From NCBI GenBank assembly GCA_910578545.1, contig CAJTPT010000001.1:439511-503510 (forward strand): a stretch of 64,000 nucleotides of DNA, in the 5' to 3' direction. Of this stretch, positions 33,882-42,821 are shown piece by piece. Below the pieces are notes generated by a model. It searched no databases. It saw only the letters and a program-made list of their open reading frames with translations, and was not told the DNA's origin. Every line of letters begins with the position of its first letter. Position 1 is the stretch's first letter. This DNA comes from an uncultured Christensenella sp. (lineage in GTDB: Bacteria > Bacillota > Clostridia > Christensenellales > Pumilibacteraceae). The position numbers and the translations under genes are program-made.

Positions 33882-35330
33882 GTGAAACCGTTGCATAGAA
33901 AAAAAGCCGTTGCGCTTTATGAAAATCGGCTCGGTATCGGATACGTAATCAGTACGGTTATTTTTTACGTTCTTGCCGCGTTTATTTGGATTTTGGTGGC
34001 AATGATTGCACCGTACACTGCTACTGTAACGGTGTCGGCAAGTCGGAATATCGTATTGACGAGGCATGCTTTTTCGGCGACCGACGAGCAAATAGCTCTC
34101 GACGAGGACATGAAGGAACGTGCTCTTCTTATGCCGACGAGCGAAGATTCGTTTTTGCGCAGGCTCAGATTGATCGAGGACGCGGAAAGCACCGTCGACT
34201 GTTTGATATTCGATACGTACGAGGGGAAATATTCCGAGTATTACTATACGGCGCTTATTAAGGCGGCGGAACGGGGCGTAAAGGTCAGGATCGTTCAAGA
34301 CGGCAAGCTAGGCCGACTAAACGGCTCGCTCGAGCGGATTGGCAAAATAATCGATAATCATGATAATATAGAGCTCTACTACTTTAATAACTTTAACCTT
34401 TTTAATCCCGGTGCGATAATGACGCTCATGCACGATAAGCTGACAGTTGTTGACGGAAACAAAATGATTGTCGGCGGAGTCAATATAGGCACGGGTTCGT
34501 ACTTGAGCAACTACGACATGGAAGTTATGATAACCAACAGCGACTTGGCTAAAAGCGTTGGTCAGGCCGAAACTTACTTTAACAAAATGATCGCTCACGA
34601 CATAACCAAAAGACACAGAAGGGAAAAACGCGACCATTCGGCAAAGTCATCACTATTAAAACAATATTACGAATTTTACGACAACAGCGAGATTGCCGAT
34701 GCCGAAGTGGATTATTCCGAGCAAGGCGTCGCAGTCGATAAAATAACCTTTTTGACCAATCCGATAGACTATAAAAAGAAAGCCCCAATAATATACCGCG
34801 CGATGTGCAACATGATGGAAAGCTCGGAAAAAAGCATTATCGTCACGCCGTATACCCTACTGCAGAGCGACAAAAAGGACGAGATAAAAAAACTTGCAAG
34901 CGGAAATACCGATTTTACGCTGATAACAAATTCTCTGTATAATTCGCGCAACGTAGGCTATGCCGACTACGCCAACACGAGGAAGGACTATTTAAACAGC
35001 AATATCAAGCTGATGGAATTCCAGGACAAAAACCAACTGCATTGCAAAATGTTCTCGTTTGACGACCGCTTCAGCGTGATAGGATCTTTCAACCTTGACG
35101 AGCGCAGTATACATATCGACACAGAGTGCGTGGTCGTAATCGACTCTAAGGACTTCAATACAATACTAAATGATTATATAAATAAAACTTTTTTAAGCAA
35201 CAGCTTGCAGGTCGGCAATGACAACGAATACGTTCCGGACGAGAATATTACTGCGCACTACCCCACCGCGTCAAAGCGCTTTAAATACTTTATATACGGC
35301 GCTTTGGGCTTAGTGCGGTGCTTGATTTAG
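33882..35330 (+). CDS. Cardiolipin-synthase-like phospholipase D family protein
   Basis: 482 residues with an N-terminal transmembrane helix (YVISTVIFYVLAAFIWILVA) and two phospholipase D catalytic motifs: MHDKLTVVDGNKMIVGGVNI (H-x-K-x4-D) and LHCKMFSFDDRFSVIGSFNL. Cardiolipin synthases of this type join two phosphatidylglycerols. Only one clear N-terminal helix is seen instead of the usual two, and the loop between the halves is long and charged, so substrate is uncertain. GTG start, apparently leaderless; terminator at 35446-35482. Confidence 0.85.
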   Translation: MKPLHRKKAVALYENRLGIGYVISTVIFYVLAAFIWILVAMIAPYTATVTVSASRNIVLTRHAFSATDEQIALDEDMKERALLMPTSEDSFLRRLRLIEDAESTVDCLIFDTYEGKYSEYYYTALIKAAERGVKVRIVQDGKLGRLNGSLERIGKIIDNHDNIELYYFNNFNLFNPGAIMTLMHDKLTVVDGNKMIVGGVNIGTGSYLSNYDMEVMITNSDLAKSVGQAETYFNKMIAHDITKRHRREKRDHSAKSSLLKQYYEFYDNSEIADAEVDYSEQGVAVDKITFLTNPIDYKKKAPIIYRAMCNMMESSEKSIIVTPYTLLQSDKKDEIKKLASGNTDFTLITNSLYNSRNVGYADYANTRKDYLNSNIKLMEFQDKNQLHCKMFSFDDRFSVIGSFNLDERSIHIDTECVVVIDSKDFNTILNDYINKTFLSNSLQVGNDNEYVPDENITAHYPTASKRFKYFIYGALGLVRCLI

Positions 35331-35445
35331 TTCGCCAAACGGATTACAATATGCGGCGTATAACGCCCGATAACGGGCGTAAATATGAAGCATATAATAT
35401 ACGCGGCTAAAAAAAGCTAAACTAACTAATATCCCATAACGAAAA

Positions 35446-35482
35446 AAGAACGGTGTGATCGAACGGTCAAACCGTTCTTTTT
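35446..35482 (+). terminator. Terminator of the phospholipase-D-like gene
   Basis: AAGAACGGT ... ACCGTTCTTTTTG: 9-bp stem and T run, 116 bp after the stop codon. Confidence 0.8.
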
Positions 35483-35589
35483 GTTGCGGATCGCTTTAGC
35501 CAAGCAATGAGCGACGTATGACTTTGCGCCTAAGCCGTTATCGAATTACGCATTACAAGCCGTAATTAAGCATATATACAAGCGATTTT

Positions 35590-36260
35590 GGCGGTTTTAT
35601 TTGGAATTTCGCACAAATAACGATGTGTTTCAGATACTCGAATATAGTGCTAAACCGACGGTTTAGTTTTAAAATTAAGCGGAAAGTGATGCGTAGTAAA
35701 GTCTGCGTCGGTCTGATTAGGAATGTCGAGCAAAAGAATATAATACTGTCATTCTATATCAAAAATTAAACCTACGGTTTAGTCAAAAATATACGGGCGG
35801 GATAAAAACGATCGCACAACGGCTTTATTCGGTATAATAAGCAAAAGAAACAATTTTTTTGATACCTCGGCAGAAAACTAAACCGACGGTTCAAATGAGA
35901 AGCTGCATGCGTAAAAAACCGACGGTTTGATTTGAAATTTTGTCTGAATTGCGAAATTTTTCGGACGGCTTAGCGTTTATCTAAACTAAAAGTTTAATGA
36001 ATAAGGATTTATGTCGAAAAATGAAAAATCGAGTTTTTTGGCGCCGAGCAAAAATCGACTCGCCTATCAGTCTGCAAAAGCGCATGCAACAGGCAAAAAA
36101 GGTCTTCGAGCTCATTCGGAAAATTTTTAAAGACGACTGATTTTTATATGCTCACCGTAGTGCTAAACCGACGGTTTAGTAAATCAAGAAAAATGTCGAA
36201 AAAAAGAGAATATAAAAATCGGTCGTAATGCGGTTTGTAACAGAATTTTGAAAATAAAGG
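35590..36260 (-). repeat. Palindrome array B, inverted copy of array A
   Basis: Six palindromes of the same family: 35650-35666 (CTAAACCGACGGTTTAG), 35767-35781, 35878-35894, 35916-35928, 35981-35997 and 36163-36179. Read on the minus strand the block is colinear with array A: the unit with AAAAATCAGTCG, the unit with CCGAATAAAGCCGTTGTGCG and the unit with TTATTTGTGCGAAATTCCAA all occur in the same order. It occupies most of the 1.3-kb gap 35331-36640, which has no supported gene. Confidence 0.85.
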
Positions 36261-36284
36261 TGTGTTATTACAGTGAAACCGAAA

Positions 36285-36308
36285 AAGCCGAGCGTTAAAT
36301 CTCGGCTT
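36285..36308 (-). terminator. Possible minus-strand terminator
   Basis: AAGCCGAG-ATTTAACG-CTCGGCTT followed by TTTTC on the minus strand. It could end a transcript from the small basic protein gene, 330 bp upstream. Confidence 0.5.
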
Positions 36309-36640
36309 ATCGGTTGCGTAGAAATTTTTAGGTTGAAATTGTTTTCGGGTTTTCCCGATTTGTTTTACGGTTTTGGCAAGATACTTAACAATCGATTTAC
36401 TTAAGCGTCATCATATTACTTCCTATATAATCTACGGCGATTTGTTGTGGATAAATTCCTTTGACTTACTGCTCATGCCGCCTATCGCAAAACTCACGAT
36501 TGTTGTGGCTAAGCGCCGCTATGGAAAAATTGTATGCGCTCACAAAAATAACTTAAACGATTTATGTAGTCTTACTCTGCGGATTTATTCCGCTTGCCGT
36601 TTGATTTGAAAAACCGCTTTATAAGCTAACTATACTTAAC

Positions 36641-36790
36641 TTACTTTACGTTAACGGTCTTTTTGCTTTGAGTGCGAGTCGTTTTGGAAGCGGTCTTGTT
36701 GTCGGATCCGTTAGCCTGAGTGCCGTTCGACTTTTTGCCGCTGCAGCACGACGTCTTTTTGGTAGAACTCGTCTTTTTAGTATTAGCCAT
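36641..36790 (-). CDS. Very small Lys/Thr/Ser-rich basic protein
   Basis: 49 residues, beginning MANTKKTSSTKKTSCCSGKK and ending TTRTQSKKTVNVK. It is strongly basic with a central Cys-Cys pair and no hydrophobic segment. The ribosome site GGGGAG lies 4 nt before the ATG, which supports a real gene. No family recognised. A nucleic-acid-binding or nucleoid role is conceivable from composition only. It lies between palindrome array B and an AT-rich stretch. Confidence 0.6.
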   Translation of the reverse strand: MANTKKTSSTKKTSCCSGKKSNGTQANGSDNKTASKTTRTQSKKTVNVK

Positions 36791-37492
36791 TTTACTCCCC
36801 CTTTTTTAATTAGGTTTTTAGTGCAACGTTTTTGTTTACACTTATTTCCTACGCAAGTATAGTTTGTGCACTATATTAAAAAAAATACATACAAAACTAT
36901 TCGGAATTCGAAATTATGAATTCGGAATTGCGGACCGCTTTGCGGTTAGTAAATAAGATGAGGTGGGGGGTGATTATGTCACGCTCTATGGATGAGAGAT
37001 GTTTTGCGTTGTTTAATACGACAAAAGGTGTATAATTGTAAAGCAGGTTTTGTCATCGCGAGCGAAGCGAATGGTCTCACCGAGAACCAACAAATGCTTA
37101 GATTTTTACGCTCTCTATGCTTGCGAGATTTTTCACGGCGGACGGGTTAGAATACCTTCGGCGCGTTGTCGAAAAAAAAATACGGTTAACCAAGCTAAAG
37201 AAATTTAAAATAATTTAAATAATTAAAAATAGAATTTATAATTAAAAAATATAATAAAAAATTAATCGATTATATAAGATTTAACGTAAACAACGTTTAT
37301 ACTCAAACGCAAAAAAAGTCCGAAAAATGCTTATTTTTGCGAAATTATAGCCGAAAAACGCAAAAATTCAATCAAAACATCATAATAGAAACTTTGCACA
37401 GAAAAAAGCGATAGCGAGAATTTATACATAAAAAAATTAAAATAAACAATTATTTAAATTTATTCGGTAAAAATCAGTGTAAATTAATTTTA
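36791..37492. other. Long intergenic region, repeats and AT-rich tract
   Basis: No gene supported. It has an AATTCGG-type patch (36901-36930), a GTCATCGCGAGCGAAGCGAA repeat (about 37052), and a strongly AT-rich tract from about 37190 to 37490. Confidence 0.6.
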
Positions 37493-37521
37493 TTGACAAT
37501 TATATATAAAACTGATATAAT
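37493..37521 (+). promoter_or_regulatory. Promoter of the DUF2207-like pair
   Basis: TTGACA, 17-bp spacer, TATAAT: full consensus. The leader is about 84 nt and has no clear ribosome site before the ATG at 37612. Confidence 0.85.
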
Positions 37522-37611
37522 TAAATGAGCGAACATAGCGGAACGGTTATGCTTAGCAAACGGATTATAAAACCGTAAACCAATCTGCGGCTGTGATAAA
37601 ATAAATTAACA

Positions 37612-38676
37612 ATGTTTAACTTTTTGTCAGTAAACACGACGGCTGTCGTATATAACGTATTTTTCGGTTGCGTGTACGGATGTATCGCGGCAATACTCGT
37701 ATTGGCGTGGATATTCGGACGTCGGGCGAGGCGAAACGTTAAAAAAGAAAGCGTTACACGCTTGGCGGAGGGGTTTTCGCCGCTTGACGTAAAACGTATT
37801 TTTATAGGCAAAACGTTCCCTCGGCGGCTCACCCGCGCGCTTGTTGCATATTGGGCGCACCGCGGGTATATAACGGTCGAATACCAAACCAAATACACGG
37901 TCAAACTGACAAAAATAAATCCCATGCCCGCGCATTTCGACGAGAAAGCGGTGTTTTTCGACAGGGGAACGTATGTGCGCGAGCGCGAACTGTTTGATAA
38001 AGTTTTTTCGGGCAAGAGAAAAGGTATGACAAAAAAGAGCGTGACTATCGATCTGCGCCGACCGATGTTCACAAAAAACGAAGTGACATACGTTAATAAA
38101 CATTATGCCGTGCGCGAGGACGAGGGCGTATATTCGGCAATGCACTACACGCTTAAAATAATAACCCTTATTCTTTCGGTCGTGCCGTTCGCGTTGTGCG
38201 CGGCGTGGTGCGGAATCGACAGCGGCAACTTTGCGTCGATTGTCCTTGTTTTTATGGCGATAATCGGAATGACCGTGCTGAAATTCGTACGGGGCATGCC
38301 CATTATATTTAAACTGATATGGTGCGGAATGTGGCTGGGCGCGTCGGTGGGCGTAATGTTTGCGTTCTTCAAAACGGTGTACGACCCGTACGGCATAATA
38401 TACGCGAGCGCGCTGATTCTTTTTGCGGGACCGCTGTTTTTTATTAGGTTTGTCGACTACCGCGAAAAGAATAATCTGTCCGATTATTCCGATTTGGTAA
38501 ACTACCGCAAATTTTTGGCGTTCGGCTCTCCCGAAGAGCTTAGCGAACTCGATTATTCGGAAGTACTGCCGTTTTTGTACGCGTTCAACATCAAGCCGTT
38601 TGTACACAATAAGTACAATCGCACGCCGCCCGATTGGTATATAGGCGATCCCGACGGAAGGGGGGCGTTGCTGTAA
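37612..38676 (+). CDS. DUF2207-like membrane protein, copy 1
   Basis: 354 residues with five hydrophobic helices (for example VYGCIAAILVLAWIF near the start and FASIVLVFMAIIGMTVLKFV). The soluble part after the first helix, EGFSPLDVKRIFIGKTF, followed by LTRALVAYWAHRGYITVEY, matches the C-terminal module of DUF2207 proteins. The N-terminal beta domain of that family is missing. Function unknown. The stop overlaps the next start (TAATG). Confidence 0.65.
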   Translation: MFNFLSVNTTAVVYNVFFGCVYGCIAAILVLAWIFGRRARRNVKKESVTRLAEGFSPLDVKRIFIGKTFPRRLTRALVAYWAHRGYITVEYQTKYTVKLTKINPMPAHFDEKAVFFDRGTYVRERELFDKVFSGKRKGMTKKSVTIDLRRPMFTKNEVTYVNKHYAVREDEGVYSAMHYTLKIITLILSVVPFALCAAWCGIDSGNFASIVLVFMAIIGMTVLKFVRGMPIIFKLIWCGMWLGASVGVMFAFFKTVYDPYGIIYASALILFAGPLFFIRFVDYREKNNLSDYSDLVNYRKFLAFGSPEELSELDYSEVLPFLYAFNIKPFVHNKYNRTPPDWYIGDPDGRGALL

Positions 38677-39716
38677 TGAACTTTTGGTTATTCGTATTTT
38701 TGCTTGCGGCGGTAGCCGCGTCGCTGATATTCGCGATTTCTTGCGTGATAATCGGAAAGGTCAAGCTTGGCCGCGCCATGCGGCCTATCGAGTACTACCC
38801 GCCGAAAGGGTATTCGCCGATAGACGTGCTTGTTAGATACAAGGGCGCCGACGCAAATATGCACGAGGTTTTCAATCCGCTCATGCTGTATTGGGCGGAT
38901 CGCGGATTTATCAAGATAGAAGAGGACTGCAAGCGCGGACTTAAGCTTTCCAAGCTGAAGAATTTGGAAATGCCCGAGCTTCCGCCCGGAAAAAACAAAC
39001 AGCTTATAAAAAACTACAAAGCCGAGGAAGAGCTGTTTAACAATATTTTCGAGTACGGCGATGAGTTTTACACGCTCGCCGCGCCCGAAGTGTACAAAAA
39101 CGATTTTGCCAAGTTTATGAAGACCTGCCGAAAAAACGCGCAAAGCACGCGGTCGGCAACTTCACGAAAACTTTCTCTCGCAACAAGAATAGGCTCGTTC
39201 GCGATTGCCGTACTTGTAACGCTTATCGTCGGACTTTCAAACGGCGGACCGCAGTACTTTATGATGATATTTCCGCTCGTAGGGATAATAGCGTTTTCGG
39301 CAATCCCCAACGAGGGAATAGAAGGGCTCATAAAATATCCGTTCTTTGCTGTGTGGGGAGGTGTGCCGCTGTGCGCTTTTTTGGCGTTAATACAGACCGA
39401 TTGCGCGATAGTCATAGGGTGCGCGGTGTTTAACGCCGCTCTTACCGTTACGGTGCTGTCGCGCAAGATAGATATCCGAACGGAAAAGGGACTCGAGCTG
39501 TACGGCAGGATAGATTCATTCCGAACCTTTCTTTTGGACGCCGAGGTTGACAGATTGGAGACGCTTATCGAGGAAGACCCCGATTATTATTACAATGTTC
39601 TTCCGTACTGCTACGTGCTGAAGATTACCGAGAAGCTTAAGCCTAAGTTTGACAGAATAACGACCGACGGCGTAAGCTGGTACCTCGGCGATCTGCGCGA
39701 TACACTTATGTTTTAG
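38676..39716 (+). CDS. DUF2207-like membrane protein, copy 2
   Basis: 346 residues, paralogous to the gene before it: one N-terminal helix (WLFVFLLAAVAASLIFAISC), then YYPPKGYSPIDVLVRYKG and NPLMLYWADRGFIKIEED, four more helices, and a C-terminal part ending with YLGDLRDTLMF, matching WYIGDPDGRG of copy 1. Start chosen at the TAATG overlap. The pair may form a hetero-oligomer in the membrane. Confidence 0.65.
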   Translation: MNFWLFVFLLAAVAASLIFAISCVIIGKVKLGRAMRPIEYYPPKGYSPIDVLVRYKGADANMHEVFNPLMLYWADRGFIKIEEDCKRGLKLSKLKNLEMPELPPGKNKQLIKNYKAEEELFNNIFEYGDEFYTLAAPEVYKNDFAKFMKTCRKNAQSTRSATSRKLSLATRIGSFAIAVLVTLIVGLSNGGPQYFMMIFPLVGIIAFSAIPNEGIEGLIKYPFFAVWGGVPLCAFLALIQTDCAIVIGCAVFNAALTVTVLSRKIDIRTEKGLELYGRIDSFRTFLLDAEVDRLETLIEEDPDYYYNVLPYCYVLKITEKLKPKFDRITTDGVSWYLGDLRDTLMF

Positions 39717-39804
39717 TAATAAAAGAGCAATGAACTCTCGGGAAGAACATTTATCGGATAATTGTAAAAAAAGCGGGTTTGTTGCAAAAAAAATACACAG
39801 AGAG

Positions 39805-39833
39805 TTGACTCGCGTGTTTATTTATGTTATATT
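39805..39833 (+). promoter_or_regulatory. Promoter of the MBG lipoprotein gene
   Basis: TTGACT, 17-bp spacer, TATATT. The leader is about 210 nt long and its ends carry complementary GCCAAACAA (39840) and TTGTTTGGC (39973), so it may fold. The 333-bp gap 39717-40049 holds no gene. Confidence 0.6.
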
Positions 39834-40049
39834 GGTTATGCCAAACAAGTTGTATTCCGCAAAGAGGAGTGCGTAATAATCGTACAAAGATTATTTTTGT
39901 ATCCTATTATTAATTTGGTAAAAAAATGCGAATTCCGATTATGTGGATACAATTAGCGTGTTGCATATAAATTTGTTTGGCGACAGTTGAAGTTTACGTT
40001 TTTTCGTGCGCCGATTTCGAGTGGCGCTTTTTATACAAGGAGGATAAAC

Positions 40050-41864
40050 ATGAAAAAATTTTGGCTAAGTATGGCGCTGTTGACATGTGTCGGCGTTTTG
40101 GTAATGGGCGTATGTGCATGCGGTGGCGCGGGATCGAACCCCGAGCAACCGAACAACCCCGAAGGCAATCAGCCGCAACAATTCAGCGGAATCACATTCG
40201 AGGACGGCGAATTTACATATGACGGACAGTCGCATTCCATAGCTGTCGGCGGAAGTATTCCTGCCAATACGACTATATCGTACGAAAACAACGGGCAGAC
40301 AAACGTCGGCGAGTATACGGTAAAGGCAAATTTAAGCAAGGACGGATACGAAAGCAAAACGGTAACGGCAACGCTTAAAATTAACAAAGCCGAGTTTGTC
40401 GGAGTCACGCTTGAAAGCAAAAAGTTTATTTACATGGGCAAACCCTATTCTCTCGAGGTTAGCGGCGATATTCCCGAGAATACGCAAATAACGTATACGG
40501 GCAACGACCAAAAGGAAGTGGGCGAGCATACCGTTACGGCAACACTGACAAACCCCAATTACATAACCAAAACCTTGACGGCTACGTTGACGATTAACGC
40601 CAAAACCGATATTGCGCTTGCGATTATAAACGGTCTGTTTAAAAAGCCCGAACCGTGGAGCTTTTTGCCTGATGCGTTATCGCCCGAAAGCATGGGTTAT
40701 TCGACAATGCCTATCGGCGGCAGGGAAGCTTTTGCGTCGGACGTAAACGTTTCTCAGATAGCGAACAAGAGTATAGGCAAACAGTTTTACGTTTTATATG
40801 AAGGGTTGTGCGACGCGACGTCGACAATCAACAAGTTAGACTCCGTTTTTGCGATTTCCGCGACGTTGGCGGACGTCTATCAAACGTTCATCAATAATAA
40901 TCCCGATGACTATGCGACGTTTACCGGCGCAGTCGGCGGGTTTAAAGTAAAAATAGCGCTTGACGGAAATAAAAGCACGTTGCTTGCAGGCAATTCCACA
41001 GTTAATATCGAACTCGAGTATGACGGCGAGAGCGAACAAAGAACAGCGAGGATACAGGTTACGGACGGCATGGCGGTAAAATATACTGCCGCTGAAAACT
41101 CTTTAAAGCTGGCCGTAAAGAAGACGGTAAGCGACGTCGGAAATATTAAGCAAATAGAATTCGCACAAAATCAAGGCGCAGTCGCGGGTTATTTGCGTGA
41201 GTTCACGGGAACGGAAACGAAAAACCTGAAAACGACGGGCGTTTTTGCAAGTAACGAAAACTATACCGTTATCATGTCCGACAAGCGCGAAACGGAAGAC
41301 ATGGTCATAACGGGGTACGAAGAGGTGTATTCCTCTGTTACCGGCGAGTATCTTGGCGGAAGAGTGCAAGAGACTGTTAAGTTTGTTAATTACGATACGC
41401 TGTGGTTGCACCTGAGCGACGTAAGCGGATTTAACAAGGTTCGTATAGAAGAAAAGTCGAACGGACTCAATTTGGATAGCGTATTTATAAACGGTCAAAG
41501 CACGACGCTCGAAACCAAAAAGGTAAATCCCATTATCCCTACGAGCTCGCGGCGGTACGACGTGGAAATGAAAGAGGTTTGGTATGTTGTTGCCAAAACA
41601 AACAACGGCAAGACGGAATACGAGCTTGAAAAAACGCTTATTCCCATGCTGTTTGTTCAAACCGAGCAGACCGAAAACTTTGCTACGGACATCAAAGAGA
41701 AAAACTCTTATATGACGAATGTGCAGCTTCCTACCGCCCAAATAACGGCGACCAATACGTATTTCACCCAATTAAAAGAGCTTTTCGACAGCGTAAAAGA
41801 AAGCGTTACGTACGAGGAAATTCAAACATATATCGGCGAGAAAAACGAGTTTTTCAACGCCTAA
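40050..41864 (+). CDS. Lipoprotein with two MBG-type repeats
   Basis: 604 residues. The lipoprotein signal is MKKFWLSMALLTCVGVLVMG then VCACGG, with C at the cleavage site. Two bacterial Ig-like MBG repeats follow at about 45-110 and 115-185 (FTYDGQSHSIAVGGSIPANT; GEYTVKANLSKDGYESKTV; FIYMGKPYSLEVSGDIPENT). The remaining 400 residues are beta-rich and unrecognised. Probably a surface protein anchored to the outer leaflet. GGAGG precedes the chosen ATG; an in-frame start 21 codons earlier has none. A strong terminator follows. Confidence 0.82.
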   Translation: MKKFWLSMALLTCVGVLVMGVCACGGAGSNPEQPNNPEGNQPQQFSGITFEDGEFTYDGQSHSIAVGGSIPANTTISYENNGQTNVGEYTVKANLSKDGYESKTVTATLKINKAEFVGVTLESKKFIYMGKPYSLEVSGDIPENTQITYTGNDQKEVGEHTVTATLTNPNYITKTLTATLTINAKTDIALAIINGLFKKPEPWSFLPDALSPESMGYSTMPIGGREAFASDVNVSQIANKSIGKQFYVLYEGLCDATSTINKLDSVFAISATLADVYQTFINNNPDDYATFTGAVGGFKVKIALDGNKSTLLAGNSTVNIELEYDGESEQRTARIQVTDGMAVKYTAAENSLKLAVKKTVSDVGNIKQIEFAQNQGAVAGYLREFTGTETKNLKTTGVFASNENYTVIMSDKRETEDMVITGYEEVYSSVTGEYLGGRVQETVKFVNYDTLWLHLSDVSGFNKVRIEEKSNGLNLDSVFINGQSTTLETKKVNPIIPTSSRRYDVEMKEVWYVVAKTNNGKTEYELEKTLIPMLFVQTEQTENFATDIKEKNSYMTNVQLPTAQITATNTYFTQLKELFDSVKESVTYEEIQTYIGEKNEFFNA

Positions 41865-41874
41865 CCCAAATTTC

Positions 41875-41914
41875 AAAAAAAGCTCTCGATCGTTTTTCGA
41901 GAGCTTTTTTTGTA
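41875..41914. terminator. Bidirectional terminator
   Basis: AAAAAAAGCTCTCG-ATCGTTTTT-CGAGAGCTTTTTTT between the convergent lipoprotein and dnaI genes. Confidence 0.95.
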
Positions 41915-41933
41915 TTTCTTACAAGTAAAAATT

Positions 41934-42821
41934 TTACGCCTTTGTTATGCGCGCATTAGGGGCGGAAACGGTAAAGAGGTTGGCGGAATTTTTGTCGCAC
42001 AGTCGTGAAAAAACCGCTTCTCCATAGCGCTCGAGTAGCTGATTTGGCGTGAGGTTGGTGGTGATGAGTGTGTATTTTTTGCGCATCCACCGTTCGTTGA
42101 TTAGCGTGTAAAAATACTCGCGCGTGATATTTTTAAGCATCGTTTCGGTGCCGAGATCGTCTATTACAAGCGCGTCGCAGTCGAGCATGGGCGTAAACAA
42201 ATCGTAATAATCTTCGATGGCAAACTGCGTGTGGTAATCCTTTGCCCGCCGAACAAACTCAAACGCGGTGACCGTCACTACCGCCGCCCCGCGCGACATA
42301 AGTTCTGCGGCCGTCGCCGAAGCGAGCACCGTTTTGCCCGTGCCAGACGAGCCGGTAAGAATAAAGAAAGGCTTGCCGTTAGGGTATTCGTTAATATACG
42401 TCTTGGCGGCTGCGTATACCTTGGATATAGCTTTGGGCGCTGTCTTTTGCGCGGCGGCAAAGTCGACCGTCGGCAAAACCATGTTTTCGGCGTTGGATTG
42501 TATAACGCGCTTAATCACGCACTTGCAATATTTGCCGTTAACGTACCCGGTATCGCGGCAGAGCTCGCAACGGCAGGGCGGTTCGATTTTCTCTTTTGTT
42601 ATGCCCGCGCGTTTTGCTTCCGCCGTAAGTTTAGCCCGCGCGCCTTCGAGGTCGTTCGGAAGCTTTTGCGCTTTTTTTATCGCTTCGTCCTGGTACGCCG
42701 CAAACGCCGCGCGAAGTTGTTCGTCGGAAGCGAGTGCGTTACGCCAATATTCCAAGCCTCGGTCGAGGTCGTCGCGGCGGCGGTCGGTTATTCTTCTGAC
42801 TGCGTAGGTGTAAACGTTCAT
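41934..42821 (-). CDS. dnaI: Helicase loader DnaI/DnaC-like AAA+ ATPase
   Basis: Loads the replicative helicase at origins or restarted forks. 295 residues: helical N-terminus, a cysteine zinc site (CRCELCRDTGYVNGKYCKC), Walker A GSSGTGKT, Walker B ALVIDDLGTE, sensor ITTNLTPNQL and the arginine finger region SRLCDK. The zinc site before the ATPase is the DnaI arrangement. Its start overlaps the dnaD-like stop (TGATG), so both are made together. Confidence 0.9.
   Translation of the reverse strand: MNVYTYAVRRITDRRRDDLDRGLEYWRNALASDEQLRAAFAAYQDEAIKKAQKLPNDLEGARAKLTAEAKRAGITKEKIEPPCRCELCRDTGYVNGKYCKCVIKRVIQSNAENMVLPTVDFAAAQKTAPKAISKVYAAAKTYINEYPNGKPFFILTGSSGTGKTVLASATAAELMSRGAAVVTVTAFEFVRRAKDYHTQFAIEDYYDLFTPMLDCDALVIDDLGTETMLKNITREYFYTLINERWMRKKYTLITTNLTPNQLLERYGEAVFSRLCDKNSANLFTVSAPNARITKA

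Noticed and set aside
36446..36454. A perfect DnaA box (TGTGGATAA) near array B, suggesting oriC
   Set aside because: Only one box was found; no cluster, no dnaA/dnaN gene and no clear unwinding element next to it. The AT-rich tract at 37.2-37.5 kb is 700 bp away.
36373..36609. A 78-codon plus-strand frame starting from TTG
   Set aside because: No ribosome site, odd composition and no recognisable product.
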